The notes beneath the pieces were generated by a model that was not told the DNA's origin, searched no databases, and was given only the letters and a program-made list of their open reading frames with translations. Shown here piece by piece: positions 36,920 to 46,095 of a DNA stretch of 53,245 bases; position 1 is the first letter of the stretch; each line of letters opens with the position of its first letter. The position numbers were made by a program, and so were the translations under genes. Source of the DNA: an uncultured Helicobacteraceae bacterium (GTDB taxonomy: Bacteria > Campylobacterota > Campylobacteria > Campylobacterales > Sulfurimonadaceae); NCBI GenBank assembly GCA_947311765.1, contig CAMZLS010000005.1:1-53245 (forward strand). Direction: 5' to 3'.

Positions 36920-36949
36920 CCCGAAAATTTAAAATAAAAAGGTAAAAAA

Positions 36950-37468
36950 ATGGCAATAACAGAAAATCAAGTAGTATCAATTGAGTATGAGGTTCGTGAC
37001 GGACAAGAGGTTGTTGATAGTAATGTAGGCGGAGCGCCACTCGTATTTATGTTTGGCAAGGGTCAAGTTATTCCTGGTTTAGAAAATGGAATTGCTGATA
37101 TGAATGTTGGTGAAAAATCTGATCTTCTTGTAAAATCTGCTGATGCTTATGGTGAGTATAATGAAGAAGCACAACAAGAACTTCCAAAAGAGCAATTTGC
37201 TGGAATTGACTTAAATGTTGGTATGACTCTTTATGGTCAAGGTGAAGATGGCGGAACTGTTCAAGTTACTGTTAAAGAAATTAAAGATGAAAATATTATT
37301 ATTGATTTCAATCATCCTCTTGCAGGAAAAGATTTAATGTTCTCAGTAACACTTAATTCTGTGCGTGATGCTTCAGAAGAAGAGAAAATGACAGGTATTC
37401 CTGAAGAAAATAAAGTTGATGATGGATGTTGTGGCACGAATGGCGGCAGCGGCTGTGGATGTCACTAG
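36950..37468 (+). CDS. slyD: FKBP-type peptidyl-prolyl isomerase SlyD
   Basis: The protein is 172 aa. The FKBP fold with its IF insert domain reads VSIEYEVRDGQEVVDSN, FMFGKGQVIPGLENGIADMNVGEKSDL and FNHPLAGKDLMFSV. The C-terminus is a metal-binding tail rich in Cys and His (DDGCCGTNGGSGCGCH), which in SlyD binds nickel. It catalyses prolyl isomerisation and acts as a chaperone. It ends 10 bases after the start of the regulator gene. Confidence 0.93.
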   Translation: MAITENQVVSIEYEVRDGQEVVDSNVGGAPLVFMFGKGQVIPGLENGIADMNVGEKSDLLVKSADAYGEYNEEAQQELPKEQFAGIDLNVGMTLYGQGEDGGTVQVTVKEIKDENIIIDFNHPLAGKDLMFSVTLNSVRDASEEEKMTGIPEENKVDDGCCGTNGGSGCGCH

Positions 37469-38217
37469 TTTTTTTAACATCCTCTGTAGCTTCTAAAGAA
37501 GCATTTAAAACTGCAAATCTACTCAAAAGTCTTGGCGTTAATGCACTTATTAGCGGCGAGCACGGCACAGGGAAACGCTCCCTTGCTAAATATATTCTTC
37601 CTGAGGCTACAGTTTTTGATGCCTTAGACTACGAAGAGATTATCTCTTCACTCCCTAGTTGCAAATCTATTATCATTTATAAAATAGAAAATTCTCCAAA
37701 CATCGAACAACTTTTTGAGCTTATTGTTAAATATCAAGTGCGTATTATTGCTACGACGTGTTTATTGGATCATAGTGAACGTTTTGAAGACCAATTTAGT
37801 ATTAAAATTCCACTTCCTCCACTCCAAGAGCGCGCAGAAGATATCTGTATGCTTCAAGAAGTTTTTGCAAAAGAAGCGAAAACTATTTTTGGGATTGAAC
37901 ATAATTTTGATTTGTCAAAACATGATCCAGACCTCTCAAAAAATGCCTATTCGCTAAGACGTCAGATTATGATGAATTATCTCTTAGATGATATTAACGA
38001 AGCTGAACTTATGGTTATTATAGAAAATTTTCTAAGTGATAAATTAGGTTCAAACAATGACTATAGAAATTTTTTGCATCTTTTTGAAGTGCCACTCATT
38101 CAAGCAGGAATGAAGCGCTTTAAATCACAACTACAACTATCAGAACGATTAGGACTCAATAGAAATACATTACGCAAGAAAATTGCCGAAAATGAAGCTT
38201 TCGGTTTAAAAACATAA
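37459..38217 (+). CDS. Fis-type regulator with reduced AAA+ domain
   Basis: The protein is 252 aa from the ATG at 37459, which overlaps the slyD stop. A longer frame begins inside slyD. The N-terminal half resembles a stripped-down sigma-54 activator AAA+ domain: a Walker A-like GEHGTGKRSLAKYI and the late PLPPLQERAEDI motif are visible, but the GAFTGA sigma-54 contact loop and a proper Walker B are absent. The C-terminus has a Fis helix-turn-helix (LQLSERLGLNRNTLRKKIAE). I infer a DNA-binding regulator that no longer drives sigma-54. The target is unknown; it sits between slyD and fabD. Confidence 0.75.
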   Translation: MSLVFLTSSVASKEAFKTANLLKSLGVNALISGEHGTGKRSLAKYILPEATVFDALDYEEIISSLPSCKSIIIYKIENSPNIEQLFELIVKYQVRIIATTCLLDHSERFEDQFSIKIPLPPLQERAEDICMLQEVFAKEAKTIFGIEHNFDLSKHDPDLSKNAYSLRRQIMMNYLLDDINEAELMVIIENFLSDKLGSNNDYRNFLHLFEVPLIQAGMKRFKSQLQLSERLGLNRNTLRKKIAENEAFGLKT

Positions 38218-38225
38218 GGAATACA

Positions 38226-39158
38226 ATGAAAAAAATAGCAATGATTTTCCCAGGTCAGGGAAGCCAAACAGTAGGTATGGGAAAAAGCTTTTACGAAGAG
38301 AGTGAGATAGCTAGAGAGATGATCGATAGTGCCTCCAAGCATACAGGAATTGATTTTAAAGCTCTTTTGTTTGAAGAGAATGAGACAATTAATGAAACAG
38401 CTTATACACAACCAGCAATTTTATTAGTCTCATTAGTAGCTTATCGTCTTTTTCAAGAGGCGATGCCGACAGAGGCAAGACTCTTTTTAGGTCACTCTTT
38501 GGGAGAATTTAGCGCGGTGAGTGCTTCGGGTGCGCTGAACTATCTTGACGCAGTTTCTCTAGTGCATAAGCGTGGTAGTTTAATGCAAGAGGCGTGTGAA
38601 AATATCAATGCTGGCATGATGGTTCTTGTTGGTCTTACAGATGATGTTGTAGAGTCTCTTTGTCAAGATGCACAAAAGGCAGGAAAAAAAGTATGGCCTG
38701 CAAACTATAATCAAGATGGACAACTTGTTGTTGCAGGCTTGCAAGAAGATTTGCAGTCGCTTCAAAGCACTTTTAAAGAAGCTGGTGCAAAACGAGCCCT
38801 GCTTTTAAATATGTCAGTGGCAAGTCACTGCCCCCTTCTTGAGAGTGCTCAAGCTCCACTTCGTGCAGAGATGCAGAAAGTTTTAAGTGATGACTTTGCA
38901 GCTCCAGTGATCTCTAATGTGACAGCAGCTCCTTACAACTCCAAGGCACAAGCCTTAGAGCTTTTAAGCGATCAGTTAGTAAAACCAGTGAAATACAAGC
39001 AATCTATCTTAGCAGTAGCAGCTGATCTGGATATGGCCATAGAGTTTGGAAATGGAAAAGTTCTTAGTGGCTTAAATCGTCGTATCGCTAAAGAGCTACC
39101 AACACTCAATATCTCAGATATGGATTCATTAAACAAGGCTATTGAAACTCTCTCATGA
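38226..39158 (+). CDS. fabD: malonyl CoA-ACP transacylase
   Basis: The protein is 310 aa. It transfers malonyl groups to acyl carrier protein in fatty acid synthesis. Active-site landmarks are IFPGQGSQTVGMG at the start, FLGHSLGEFSAVSA (nucleophile Ser), the His in NMSVASHCPLLES and the late GNGKVLSGLNRR. The length is typical. It overlaps the amidase gene by four bases. Confidence 0.95.
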   Translation: MKKIAMIFPGQGSQTVGMGKSFYEESEIAREMIDSASKHTGIDFKALLFEENETINETAYTQPAILLVSLVAYRLFQEAMPTEARLFLGHSLGEFSAVSASGALNYLDAVSLVHKRGSLMQEACENINAGMMVLVGLTDDVVESLCQDAQKAGKKVWPANYNQDGQLVVAGLQEDLQSLQSTFKEAGAKRALLLNMSVASHCPLLESAQAPLRAEMQKVLSDDFAAPVISNVTAAPYNSKAQALELLSDQLVKPVKYKQSILAVAADLDMAIEFGNGKVLSGLNRRIAKELPTLNISDMDSLNKAIETLS

Positions 39159-39913
39159 AAGTAGCATTAATTCAGCACGCTCCGCGTCTTAATCGAAGTA
39201 ATTTAAAATCCGTTCTCGATTTTGTGCATATTCATAAAGAAAACAAGGTTTTAGTTTTTCCTGAACTAGCCCTCAATGGCTATATGCTACAAGATAAACT
39301 TTATGAAGATGCTTGGAGTCTTGAGGAGTTAGATTCACTCAAAGCGGCGAGTGTTGATGTTGATATTGCTATTGGTGCAGCAATAAGAGAAGAGGGGCGT
39401 ATATATAACTGCGCTCTGTATTTTTCTAAAGGAAAACTCTTACATGTACACCGAAAAATGCACCTACCAAATTATGGGATGTTTGAAGAGGCACGATATT
39501 TTTTTAAAGGTGACTCCATAGAACTTTTTGAGTCCCAGTTTGGTCAAAGTGCAATGCTTGTGTGTGAAGACCTTTGGAGAGCTGATACTATTGCAAGATT
39601 GGCACAGTTGAAGCCAGATATTATTTTCTTACATGTAGCGTCTCCCGCAAGAGATTTTAGTGATGAGGGTATCTTGATAGAGTCTCAATGGGATGCCTTA
39701 ATAAAATCAACAGCTATCCTTTGTAGCGCATATCTTATTTTTGTAAATCGTGTAGGATTTGAAGATGGCATAGGTTTTTGGGGTGGCAGTCGTATAGTCA
39801 CACCTCGTGGAGAGATAGAACACCGTTTAGATCATTTCAAAGAAGATGTTTTAAGTGCCAAACTTAATCATCGTCTTCATAGTGTACAAAAATGGATTGC
39901 TAAAAAGGATTAA
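39155..39913 (+). CDS. nitrilase-superfamily carbon-nitrogen hydrolase
   Basis: The protein is 252 aa. The Glu-Lys-Cys triad is visible in VFPELALNGY, HRKMHLPNYGMFEE and AMLVCEDLWRAD. The segment ARYFFKGDSIELFES follows the lysine, as in amidases of this family (N-carbamoylputrescine amidase, beta-ureidopropionase and others). The natural substrate is not predictable. It contains two TACATGTA copies, both read as LHV. It converges with the permease gene 17 bases away. Confidence 0.85.
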   Translation: MKVALIQHAPRLNRSNLKSVLDFVHIHKENKVLVFPELALNGYMLQDKLYEDAWSLEELDSLKAASVDVDIAIGAAIREEGRIYNCALYFSKGKLLHVHRKMHLPNYGMFEEARYFFKGDSIELFESQFGQSAMLVCEDLWRADTIARLAQLKPDIIFLHVASPARDFSDEGILIESQWDALIKSTAILCSAYLIFVNRVGFEDGIGFWGGSRIVTPRGEIEHRLDHFKEDVLSAKLNHRLHSVQKWIAKKD

Positions 39914-39930
39914 ATCTACGCAACATTAAT

Positions 39931-41219
39931 CTAAAATACAAAGAAGATAAGCACTCCAATAAGGCTCAATAAGCCCATAGCACCGCTTGCCTTCTTGAAA
40001 TTTCCTTGAATCAATTCCACTAAAACATATACAAAAGCACCAAGCATTAAGCCATTGGTGATAGAGCAGGTGAGTGGCATCATCATAACTATAAAAAAGA
40101 TACTAAACATTACGGCTGGATCTGAGTAGTCTATAGATTTTAACTCACTAAACATTAAGGCTCCGACGATAACTAAGGTAGGATAGATTGCGTTGGTATG
40201 AATCGCTTCAAAAAATGGCAACATAAAAAGAGGCAATATAAAAAGCAGTCCCGCAATAACAGCAGTCAGTCCCGTTCGTCCTCCCGCTTCAACACCTGCA
40301 GCGCTCTCAATAAAAGAGGTGGTGCTTGTAACCCCAGCAAGAGCGCTTACTGCCGTTGCTAGACCATCGGCTTGAATAGTTTTTTCTAGCTCTGGTGAGC
40401 GTTTTTCTTGAAACATTTTTGCTCTGAGTCCTATGCCTGTTAGGGTGCCTAGCGTATCAAAAAGATCAGTCACTAAAAAAGTGACAATGAGAGGAATAAA
40501 CGCCAAAGAAAAGGCTGAAGCAATATCTACATGTAAGGCAATAGGCATAATAGATGCTGGCATGGAAAAAAATGTATCAGGCAACTCTTTTAAGCCAAAA
40601 ATCCAAGCTACAACAGCGGTGATAAAAATAGATATAATGAGTGCCCCACGGTACTTTTTAATACTCAGTATAAGTCCAAGCACTAATCCAAAAAGACCAA
40701 GCAAAATGGCAGGATCTTTGAGATTCCCAAGAGTCACAAGTGTCGCTTCAGACCCAACGATAATACCCATCTCTTTAAGACCAATAAAGGCAATAAAAGC
40801 TCCAATACCAGCGCTCACAGCACGTTTAATATCGATAGGAATGGTATCTATCATCCAGCGACGAAGAGGTGTGATACTGATGAGAATATAAAGAATTCCA
40901 GAGATAAATACAATCCCAAGTGCACTCTCCCAAGGAATCTTCATAGCATTTACGAGAACAAAAGAGAAGTAAGCATTCAAGCCCATTCCAACACTCTAGC
41001 AACAGGGGTATTTGCCCACAAACCATTGAAGATAGACGCAAAGATACTCATCAAAGCAGTAGCCGTGACTAGCGCACCAAAAGGCATTCCAGATGCACTC
41101 ATGATTGAGGCATTGACAGGGATGATGTAAAGCATAGTAAAAAAAGTTGTTAACCCTGCGATTAACTCCGTTTTTATGGTGGTGTTATTTTCTTTGAGTT
41201 TAAATAATTGCATCATCAT
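39931..41219 (-). pseudogene. AzgA-type purine permease (NCS2), frameshifted
   Basis: The start at 41219 follows AGGAG. The first frame reads [29 protein letters not shown] then [15 protein letters not shown] and stops near 40977. The rest of the protein ([24 protein letters not shown] to the end) continues in a shifted frame. Homologues read [18 protein letters not shown], so one base is missing around 40985-41000. Twelve or so membrane helices follow and are otherwise intact, with the family motif TSTTSFIESAAGVEAGGRTGL. AzgA proteins import guanine, hypoxanthine or adenine. As sequenced, the transporter is not made in one piece. Confidence 0.8.
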
Positions 41220-41241
41220 AATTAATCTCCTATAATAACGC

Positions 41242-41247
41242 TATAAT
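41242..41247 (+). promoter_or_regulatory. -10 element of the M23 peptidase-mfd transcript
   Basis: TATAAT in GCTATAATATCAT lies in the 74-base divergent gap, 27 bases before the leader frame at 41274. The region is AT-rich and may hold a second promoter in the other direction. Confidence 0.45.
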
Positions 41248-41273
41248 ATCATAAATATAATAGGAAAAAATTG

Positions 41274-41294
41274 ATGCAACCAAAAGTATTGTAA
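41274..41294 (+). CDS. six-codon leader frame MQPKVL coupled to M23 peptidase
   Basis: An AGGAAAAAATTG ribosome binding site precedes ATG CAA CCA AAA GTA TTG TAA, whose stop overlaps the peptidase start as TAATG. The peptidase itself has no clear ribosome binding site. The simplest reading is re-initiation after a mini-frame. The alternative is that it is the relic of a longer N-terminus. Confidence 0.4.
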   Translation: MQPKVL

Positions 41295-42220
41295 TGTCAA
41301 AAAAGTTTACTGTTTCAATTCATGGAGAGAAACATCTTTCTCGTCATTATGAGGTTGATGGAAGTCTTAAAAAACTTCTCTATATGGGGCTTTTTTTAAT
41401 CTTATTTTTTCTTTCAGCTATCTTTTTTGTGATTGTTTACTTGAGTGAATCTTTAGATGTGAGCCGTAATGAAGAGTATTTTGCACGGAGTGAATATGAG
41501 AAGATGAAAGAGTCACATAATGCACTTTATGAGAGTATGTCTCAGGTTCAAACAGATCTTTTAGAAAAAGAAAAAGCACTCGAAGATGCCAATATTCGTA
41601 TGAATCAGATAGAGATGCAGATGGGAATGAAGCCCCCTTTGCAAGAGCCTCTTGAAAAAAAGCTAGAAAATGTGGAGCTGACTTTAGAGCAGATACTTCC
41701 TATGATGCAGTATATTCCGAATGGCTCACCTATAGAGTATAAAGGAATTACTAGCAGGTATGGTTATAGAACCCATCCAAAGTTAAAAAAGCGAGAATTT
41801 CATCGTGGAAGTGATATGAAAGCGAGTATGAAAACACCTATCTATGCCACGGCTGACGCTGTTGTAGAATTTGCTGGATATCATAAGCGTAGCGGGCTTG
41901 GGAATCTTATTATTCTTATTCATAACTATGGATTTAAGACCTATTTTGCACATCTAAACAAGGTTACTGTCAAAATGGGTGACTTTATAAAAAAAGGTGA
42001 CTTGATTGGCTATACGGGAAATAGTGGCTTAAGTAGTGGTCCTCATCTGCATTATGAGGTGCGTTATATTCAAAATACACTCAATCCTTATTGGTTTATA
42101 AAGTGGACAATTGAAAATTATAAAGAGATTTTTACGAAGATAAAAAGAGTTCCTTGGGAGACCTTGGTAGAAACAATTAATCCGAAAAAAACAAAAGTGA
42201 GTTTATTTGATTCAGAGTAG
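41294..42220 (+). CDS. M23-family peptidoglycan endopeptidase, membrane anchored
   Basis: The protein is 308 aa. One N-terminal membrane helix (LLYMGLFLILFFLSAIFFVIVYL in part), a coiled coil (about 65-145), and a C-terminal LytM domain follow. Zinc ligands are in FHRGSDM (His-x3-Asp) and HLHYEV. It would cut cross-links in the periplasm; M23 proteins of this type (Csd family) help set helical shape in Helicobacter. No bactofilin gene is adjacent. The stop region overlaps mfd by 14 bases. Confidence 0.88.
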   Translation: MSKKFTVSIHGEKHLSRHYEVDGSLKKLLYMGLFLILFFLSAIFFVIVYLSESLDVSRNEEYFARSEYEKMKESHNALYESMSQVQTDLLEKEKALEDANIRMNQIEMQMGMKPPLQEPLEKKLENVELTLEQILPMMQYIPNGSPIEYKGITSRYGYRTHPKLKKREFHRGSDMKASMKTPIYATADAVVEFAGYHKRSGLGNLIILIHNYGFKTYFAHLNKVTVKMGDFIKKGDLIGYTGNSGLSSGPHLHYEVRYIQNTLNPYWFIKWTIENYKEIFTKIKRVPWETLVETINPKKTKVSLFDSE

Positions 42221-45197
42221 ATTTTATGAGTATCTAAAAAATGAGAAAAAAGGAGCCTTAGAAGTTCTTATCTGTGAAGACACTAAAGAGGCAAATGAAC
42301 TGAGAGATGTTGCTAACTTTTTTGAATGCGATGTTCTTGTGTTTCCTGATTTACGCGCTGTGTATCTTGATGACTTGCGCTCTTATAGAGAAGAACTTTC
42401 TCAGCTTTTTAATGCCTTGCGAGACTATTATAGTGCGGATGTGAAACCTTTAGTTATTGCACCGTTAAGAACCTTACTTTTTCCTCTTCCTAAGGCAGAG
42501 TTACTTGAAGGTATGGAGCTTGAATTTGGTGCTAGTATTGATCTTCAATCTTTTAAAGAGCAAATGCTTCAGTGGGGTTATACTTTTGTTGATATCGTTC
42601 AAGTTGAGGGTGAAATCTCTTTTCGTGGGGATATCTTTGATATATTTGTCCCCTCTCAGCCTCACCCTTTTCGCGTGTCACTTTTTGATGTTGAGATAGA
42701 GGAGATAAAACCTTTTATCACCGAATCACAAAGAACGACGGGCGAAGAGTGCGATTTATTGAAGATTGTTCCTGCTTTTTATGCTTTGGATGAGAGCTCT
42801 TTTGAGCGTATAAATACTCTTATTGACTCAAGTGAGAGTGATAGTTTTGTAAAAGATATCGCCTCTTTGGGTTTTTGGTACCTTGAAGAGAAGGCAGAGA
42901 GATTTTTAGCAGATAAAAAAGCACTTTTGATTAAGCCAATGTCTGAGCAGATAAAAGAGTCTTTTGCTCTCAATGAGGTTCTTCCAGATCAAGAGTATTT
43001 TGAAACCTTACATGTAATCGCTGAAGCTAGCCATCACCTCTGCTTAGCTGTTACAGATATTCCAACACTCCTAAAGGTTCATAAAAAGAAAAAAATCACT
43101 CTTATTGCCATCAATGAAGCCCAGATTAAAGCTGCTGGTATCTACGAGACGCAAGGCTTACATGTAAAGAAGTCACCGTTAATCTTAAACATCATTAGTG
43201 ATGATGAGGTCGTTATATCTTTGAATAAGCCCGCAAAGAAGAGACGTCGCCGTAAAAGTTCCATCATACTTGATGACTTAAAACCTGGTGATTATGTGGT
43301 GCATGAAGAGTATGGTGTTGGTATATTTGAGAAGATAGAGCAAGCTGAGATTTTAGGTGGGGCAAAAGACTTTGTAAAGATACGCTATCAAGGTGATGAT
43401 AGAGTTTTGCTTCCTGTAGAAAACTTAGATACGATTGATAGATATATCGCTTCTGGGTCTCTGCCTGCACTAGACCGCTTAGGTAAAGGTGGTTTTGGGA
43501 AATTAAAAGAGAAAGTAAAAAAACGTCTCTTTGAGATAGCAGGCGAGATTATCAATACTGCCGCTGCTCGTGCACTTATCAAAGCACCTATTATTACTAC
43601 AAATAAAAATGATTTAAAAGCTTTTCAAAAATTGGCAGGCTTTGAATATACCGCAGACCAGAGTGAGTCTATCAATGAGATTATTGCCAACTTAGGCTCA
43701 GGTCAGATTATGGATAGGCTCTTAAGTGGTGATGTTGGTTTTGGAAAAACAGAAGTAGCGATGAATGCTATCTTTGCCACAGTCAGAGCAGGGTATCAAG
43801 CCGCACTTATCGTTCCAACAACGCTTTTGAGTTCACAGCACTTTGCCTCACTCTCCGAACGTTTTGCAGATAGTGGCATAGGAATTGCCAAACTTGACCG
43901 TTTTGTAACACCAAAAATGAAAAAGGCAACTCTAGCGGCACTAAGTGATGGCTCGGTGCAAGTCGTCGTAGGAACGCACGCGCTTTTTGGAACAACTTTT
44001 AATAAACTCGGTCTTGTTATCATTGATGAAGAGCATAAGTTTGGAGTAAAACAGAAAGAGAAACTTAAGCACCTTTATGAGCGTGTGCATCTACTGAGTA
44101 TGAGCGCGACACCAATTCCGCGAAGCTTGAACCAAGCACTGAGCTCTATCAAAACTATGAGTCAGCTACTGACCCCTCCAAGTGAGCGTCAAGGTGTGCG
44201 CACTTTTGTGAAGTCTTATGAAGAGAAGCTTATAAAAGAGGTTATTATGCGTGAACTTCGCCGTGGAGGGCAAGTGTTTTATGTACACAACTCTATCGCA
44301 CATATGCCTATAAAAGAGGGTGAACTTAAAAAGATTTTACCAAATCTACGTATAGTGATGATACACTCCAAAACAGGTGCAAGTGAGACCGAAAAAGAGC
44401 TTATAAAGTTTGCAGCAGGAGAGTATGACTTGATGATTGCCACATCTATTATCGAATCAGGTATCCATATGCCAAATGTAAATACGATGATAATTGATGG
44501 AGCAGATAGGTTCGGTATCGCAGATTTGCATCAACTTCGTGGACGCGTAGGAAGAGGACATGTAGAAGGTTTTGCTTACTTTATCGTTGAAGATAGAGAA
44601 AAACTCACCGATGAGTCTAAAAAGCGTCTTGTTGCCTTAGAATCAAACTCATTTTTAGGTTCTGGTTCAGTCTTGGCGTATCACGACCTTGAGATTCGTG
44701 GTGGTGGAAACTTAGTAGGCGATGCACAAAGCGGACATATAAAAAATATCGGCTATTCGCTCTATCTAAAGATGCTAGAAGATGCGATAAAAGAGCTCAG
44801 CAATACTCAAGAAAGCGTTAAAGCCAAGGTGGATATAAAACTTACTATCTCAGCCTACTTATCAGATGAAATTATCAATACTGACCGCTTGCGACTAGAG
44901 CTATACCGCCGTCTAAGCCAATGCGAAGAGCCTGTAGAGATATACGAGATAGAAGAGGAGACGATAGATCGTTTTGGAAAACTAGACACGCCTACAAAGC
45001 AATTTTTTGAACTGATGGTTATCAAACTCTTAGCCTTAGATAAAAAGATAAAAACAGTCAGCTCTTATGGACAAAATATCTCCATAGAGTACGCCAATGG
45101 CGAAAAAGAGCAGCTTAAAAGTGCGAGCAAAGATGATGATGACATTATCAAAGAGGTCTTGAGTCATCTGCGAAATGCTAAACCTAAACAGTTATAA
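42207..45197 (+). CDS. mfd: transcription-repair coupling factor
   Basis: The protein is 996 aa and starts with TTG inside the end of the M23 gene (IQSRFYEYLKNEKKG). It removes stalled RNA polymerase at lesions and recruits UvrA. Visible are the UvrB-like N-terminus (GEISFRGDIFDIFVPS), the RNA polymerase-interacting domain (LKPGDYVVHEEYGVGIFEK), and the RecG-like helicase motor (LLSGDVGFGKTEVAMNAIF, VIIDEEHKFG, SMSATPIPRSL, QLRGRVGRG). The length is at the short end for Mfd, as in Campylobacterota. Two TTACATGTAA copies lie in the N-terminal third. Confidence 0.95.
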   Translation: MIQSRFYEYLKNEKKGALEVLICEDTKEANELRDVANFFECDVLVFPDLRAVYLDDLRSYREELSQLFNALRDYYSADVKPLVIAPLRTLLFPLPKAELLEGMELEFGASIDLQSFKEQMLQWGYTFVDIVQVEGEISFRGDIFDIFVPSQPHPFRVSLFDVEIEEIKPFITESQRTTGEECDLLKIVPAFYALDESSFERINTLIDSSESDSFVKDIASLGFWYLEEKAERFLADKKALLIKPMSEQIKESFALNEVLPDQEYFETLHVIAEASHHLCLAVTDIPTLLKVHKKKKITLIAINEAQIKAAGIYETQGLHVKKSPLILNIISDDEVVISLNKPAKKRRRRKSSIILDDLKPGDYVVHEEYGVGIFEKIEQAEILGGAKDFVKIRYQGDDRVLLPVENLDTIDRYIASGSLPALDRLGKGGFGKLKEKVKKRLFEIAGEIINTAAARALIKAPIITTNKNDLKAFQKLAGFEYTADQSESINEIIANLGSGQIMDRLLSGDVGFGKTEVAMNAIFATVRAGYQAALIVPTTLLSSQHFASLSERFADSGIGIAKLDRFVTPKMKKATLAALSDGSVQVVVGTHALFGTTFNKLGLVIIDEEHKFGVKQKEKLKHLYERVHLLSMSATPIPRSLNQALSSIKTMSQLLTPPSERQGVRTFVKSYEEKLIKEVIMRELRRGGQVFYVHNSIAHMPIKEGELKKILPNLRIVMIHSKTGASETEKELIKFAAGEYDLMIATSIIESGIHMPNVNTMIIDGADRFGIADLHQLRGRVGRGHVEGFAYFIVEDREKLTDESKKRLVALESNSFLGSGSVLAYHDLEIRGGGNLVGDAQSGHIKNIGYSLYLKMLEDAIKELSNTQESVKAKVDIKLTISAYLSDEIINTDRLRLELYRRLSQCEEPVEIYEIEEETIDRFGKLDTPTKQFFELMVIKLLALDKKIKTVSSYGQNISIEYANGEKEQLKSASKDDDDIIKEVLSHLRNAKPKQL

Positions 45198-45236
45198 GGA
45201 AAAATAGATGAATACAGATGAAGAAGCAACAAAAAA

Positions 45237-46046
45237 ATGAAAATAGCATTTATAGGTGATATCATAGGTCGCCCTGGACGGGCTATGTTAAGAGAGCATC
45301 TCTCACGTCTCAGACAAGAACATAAGCTTGATTTTGTCATTGCCAATTATGAAAATGCCTCACACGGTTTTGGTCTCACTCCCAAAAATGCCAAAGAGCT
45401 TTTTAACACTGGTATAGACACTATGACAGGCGGTAATCACACATGGGATAAAAAAGAGATCAAAGGCATGTTTGATAGTTTTGAGCTCTTACGTCCACAT
45501 AATTACCCTGCGGGTGTCCCTGGAACGGGTTTGAAAATTTATGATGTTTGTGGGGAGCAATTGGCTGTTTTAAATCTTTTAGGACACTACTCAATGCCAA
45601 TGGTAGAGAACCCTTTTTTATGTGCAAAAAAAGAGATAGAAGCCTTACATGTAAGGGGAATTAAAAATATCTTTATAGATATGCACGCAGAAGCAACAAG
45701 CGAAAAGCGTGCACTTATGATGATGTTTCAAGGGCAGGTGAGTGCCATTATCGGAACGCATACTCATGTAGGTACTGATGATTTTCAGATTGCTGAGGCT
45801 ACGGCTTATATGAGTGATATAGGGCTTACAGGATGTCGTGACAATGTTATAGGGATGGATAAAAAAGTACCGATAGAGAGATTTTTAACAGGACTCCCTG
45901 GTCGTTTTGACGTACCTACAAAGTGTAAGAAAATTTTACAGATGGCAGTCATGGAGCTAGAAGAGGGCAGATGTATCAATGCCTATAAGATTAAAACCTT
46001 TGATGATGGACGAGAGTTTATCACCGAGGCGTGGAAAGAGATATAA
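45237..46046 (+). CDS. ymdB: YmdB-family metallophosphoesterase
   Basis: The protein is 269 aa with the metal-binding set GDIIGRPGRAML at the start, NYENASHGFG, MTGGNHTWDKKE, DMHAEATSEK and IGTHTHVGTDD. It is the TIGR00282 family, of which B. subtilis YmdB hydrolyses 2',3'-cyclic nucleotides. The cellular role in this phylum is not settled. A CCTTACATGTAAGG copy lies at 45643-45656. It begins 40 bases after mfd. Confidence 0.9.
   Translation: MKIAFIGDIIGRPGRAMLREHLSRLRQEHKLDFVIANYENASHGFGLTPKNAKELFNTGIDTMTGGNHTWDKKEIKGMFDSFELLRPHNYPAGVPGTGLKIYDVCGEQLAVLNLLGHYSMPMVENPFLCAKKEIEALHVRGIKNIFIDMHAEATSEKRALMMMFQGQVSAIIGTHTHVGTDDFQIAEATAYMSDIGLTGCRDNVIGMDKKVPIERFLTGLPGRFDVPTKCKKILQMAVMELEEGRCINAYKIKTFDDGREFITEAWKEI
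45643..45656. repeat. CCTTACATGTAAGG palindrome copy in ymdB
   Basis: This is a 14-bp perfect palindrome, a full copy of the dispersed motif. It is read in the ymdB frame as ALHVRGI. Confidence 0.75.
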
Positions 46047-46062
46047 TTTAAACTTTTTACTC

Positions 46063-46068
46063 TATAAT
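46063..46068 (+). promoter_or_regulatory. -10 element upstream of the AhpD-like gene
   Basis: TATAAT in CTCTATAATTTAAAA lies 28 bases before the start at 46096. It is the nearest good promoter ahead of the jet operon, which starts 27 bases after the AhpD-like gene ends. Confidence 0.5.
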
Positions 46069-46095
46069 TTAAAATTATTTTATAAAAGGAAGAAA

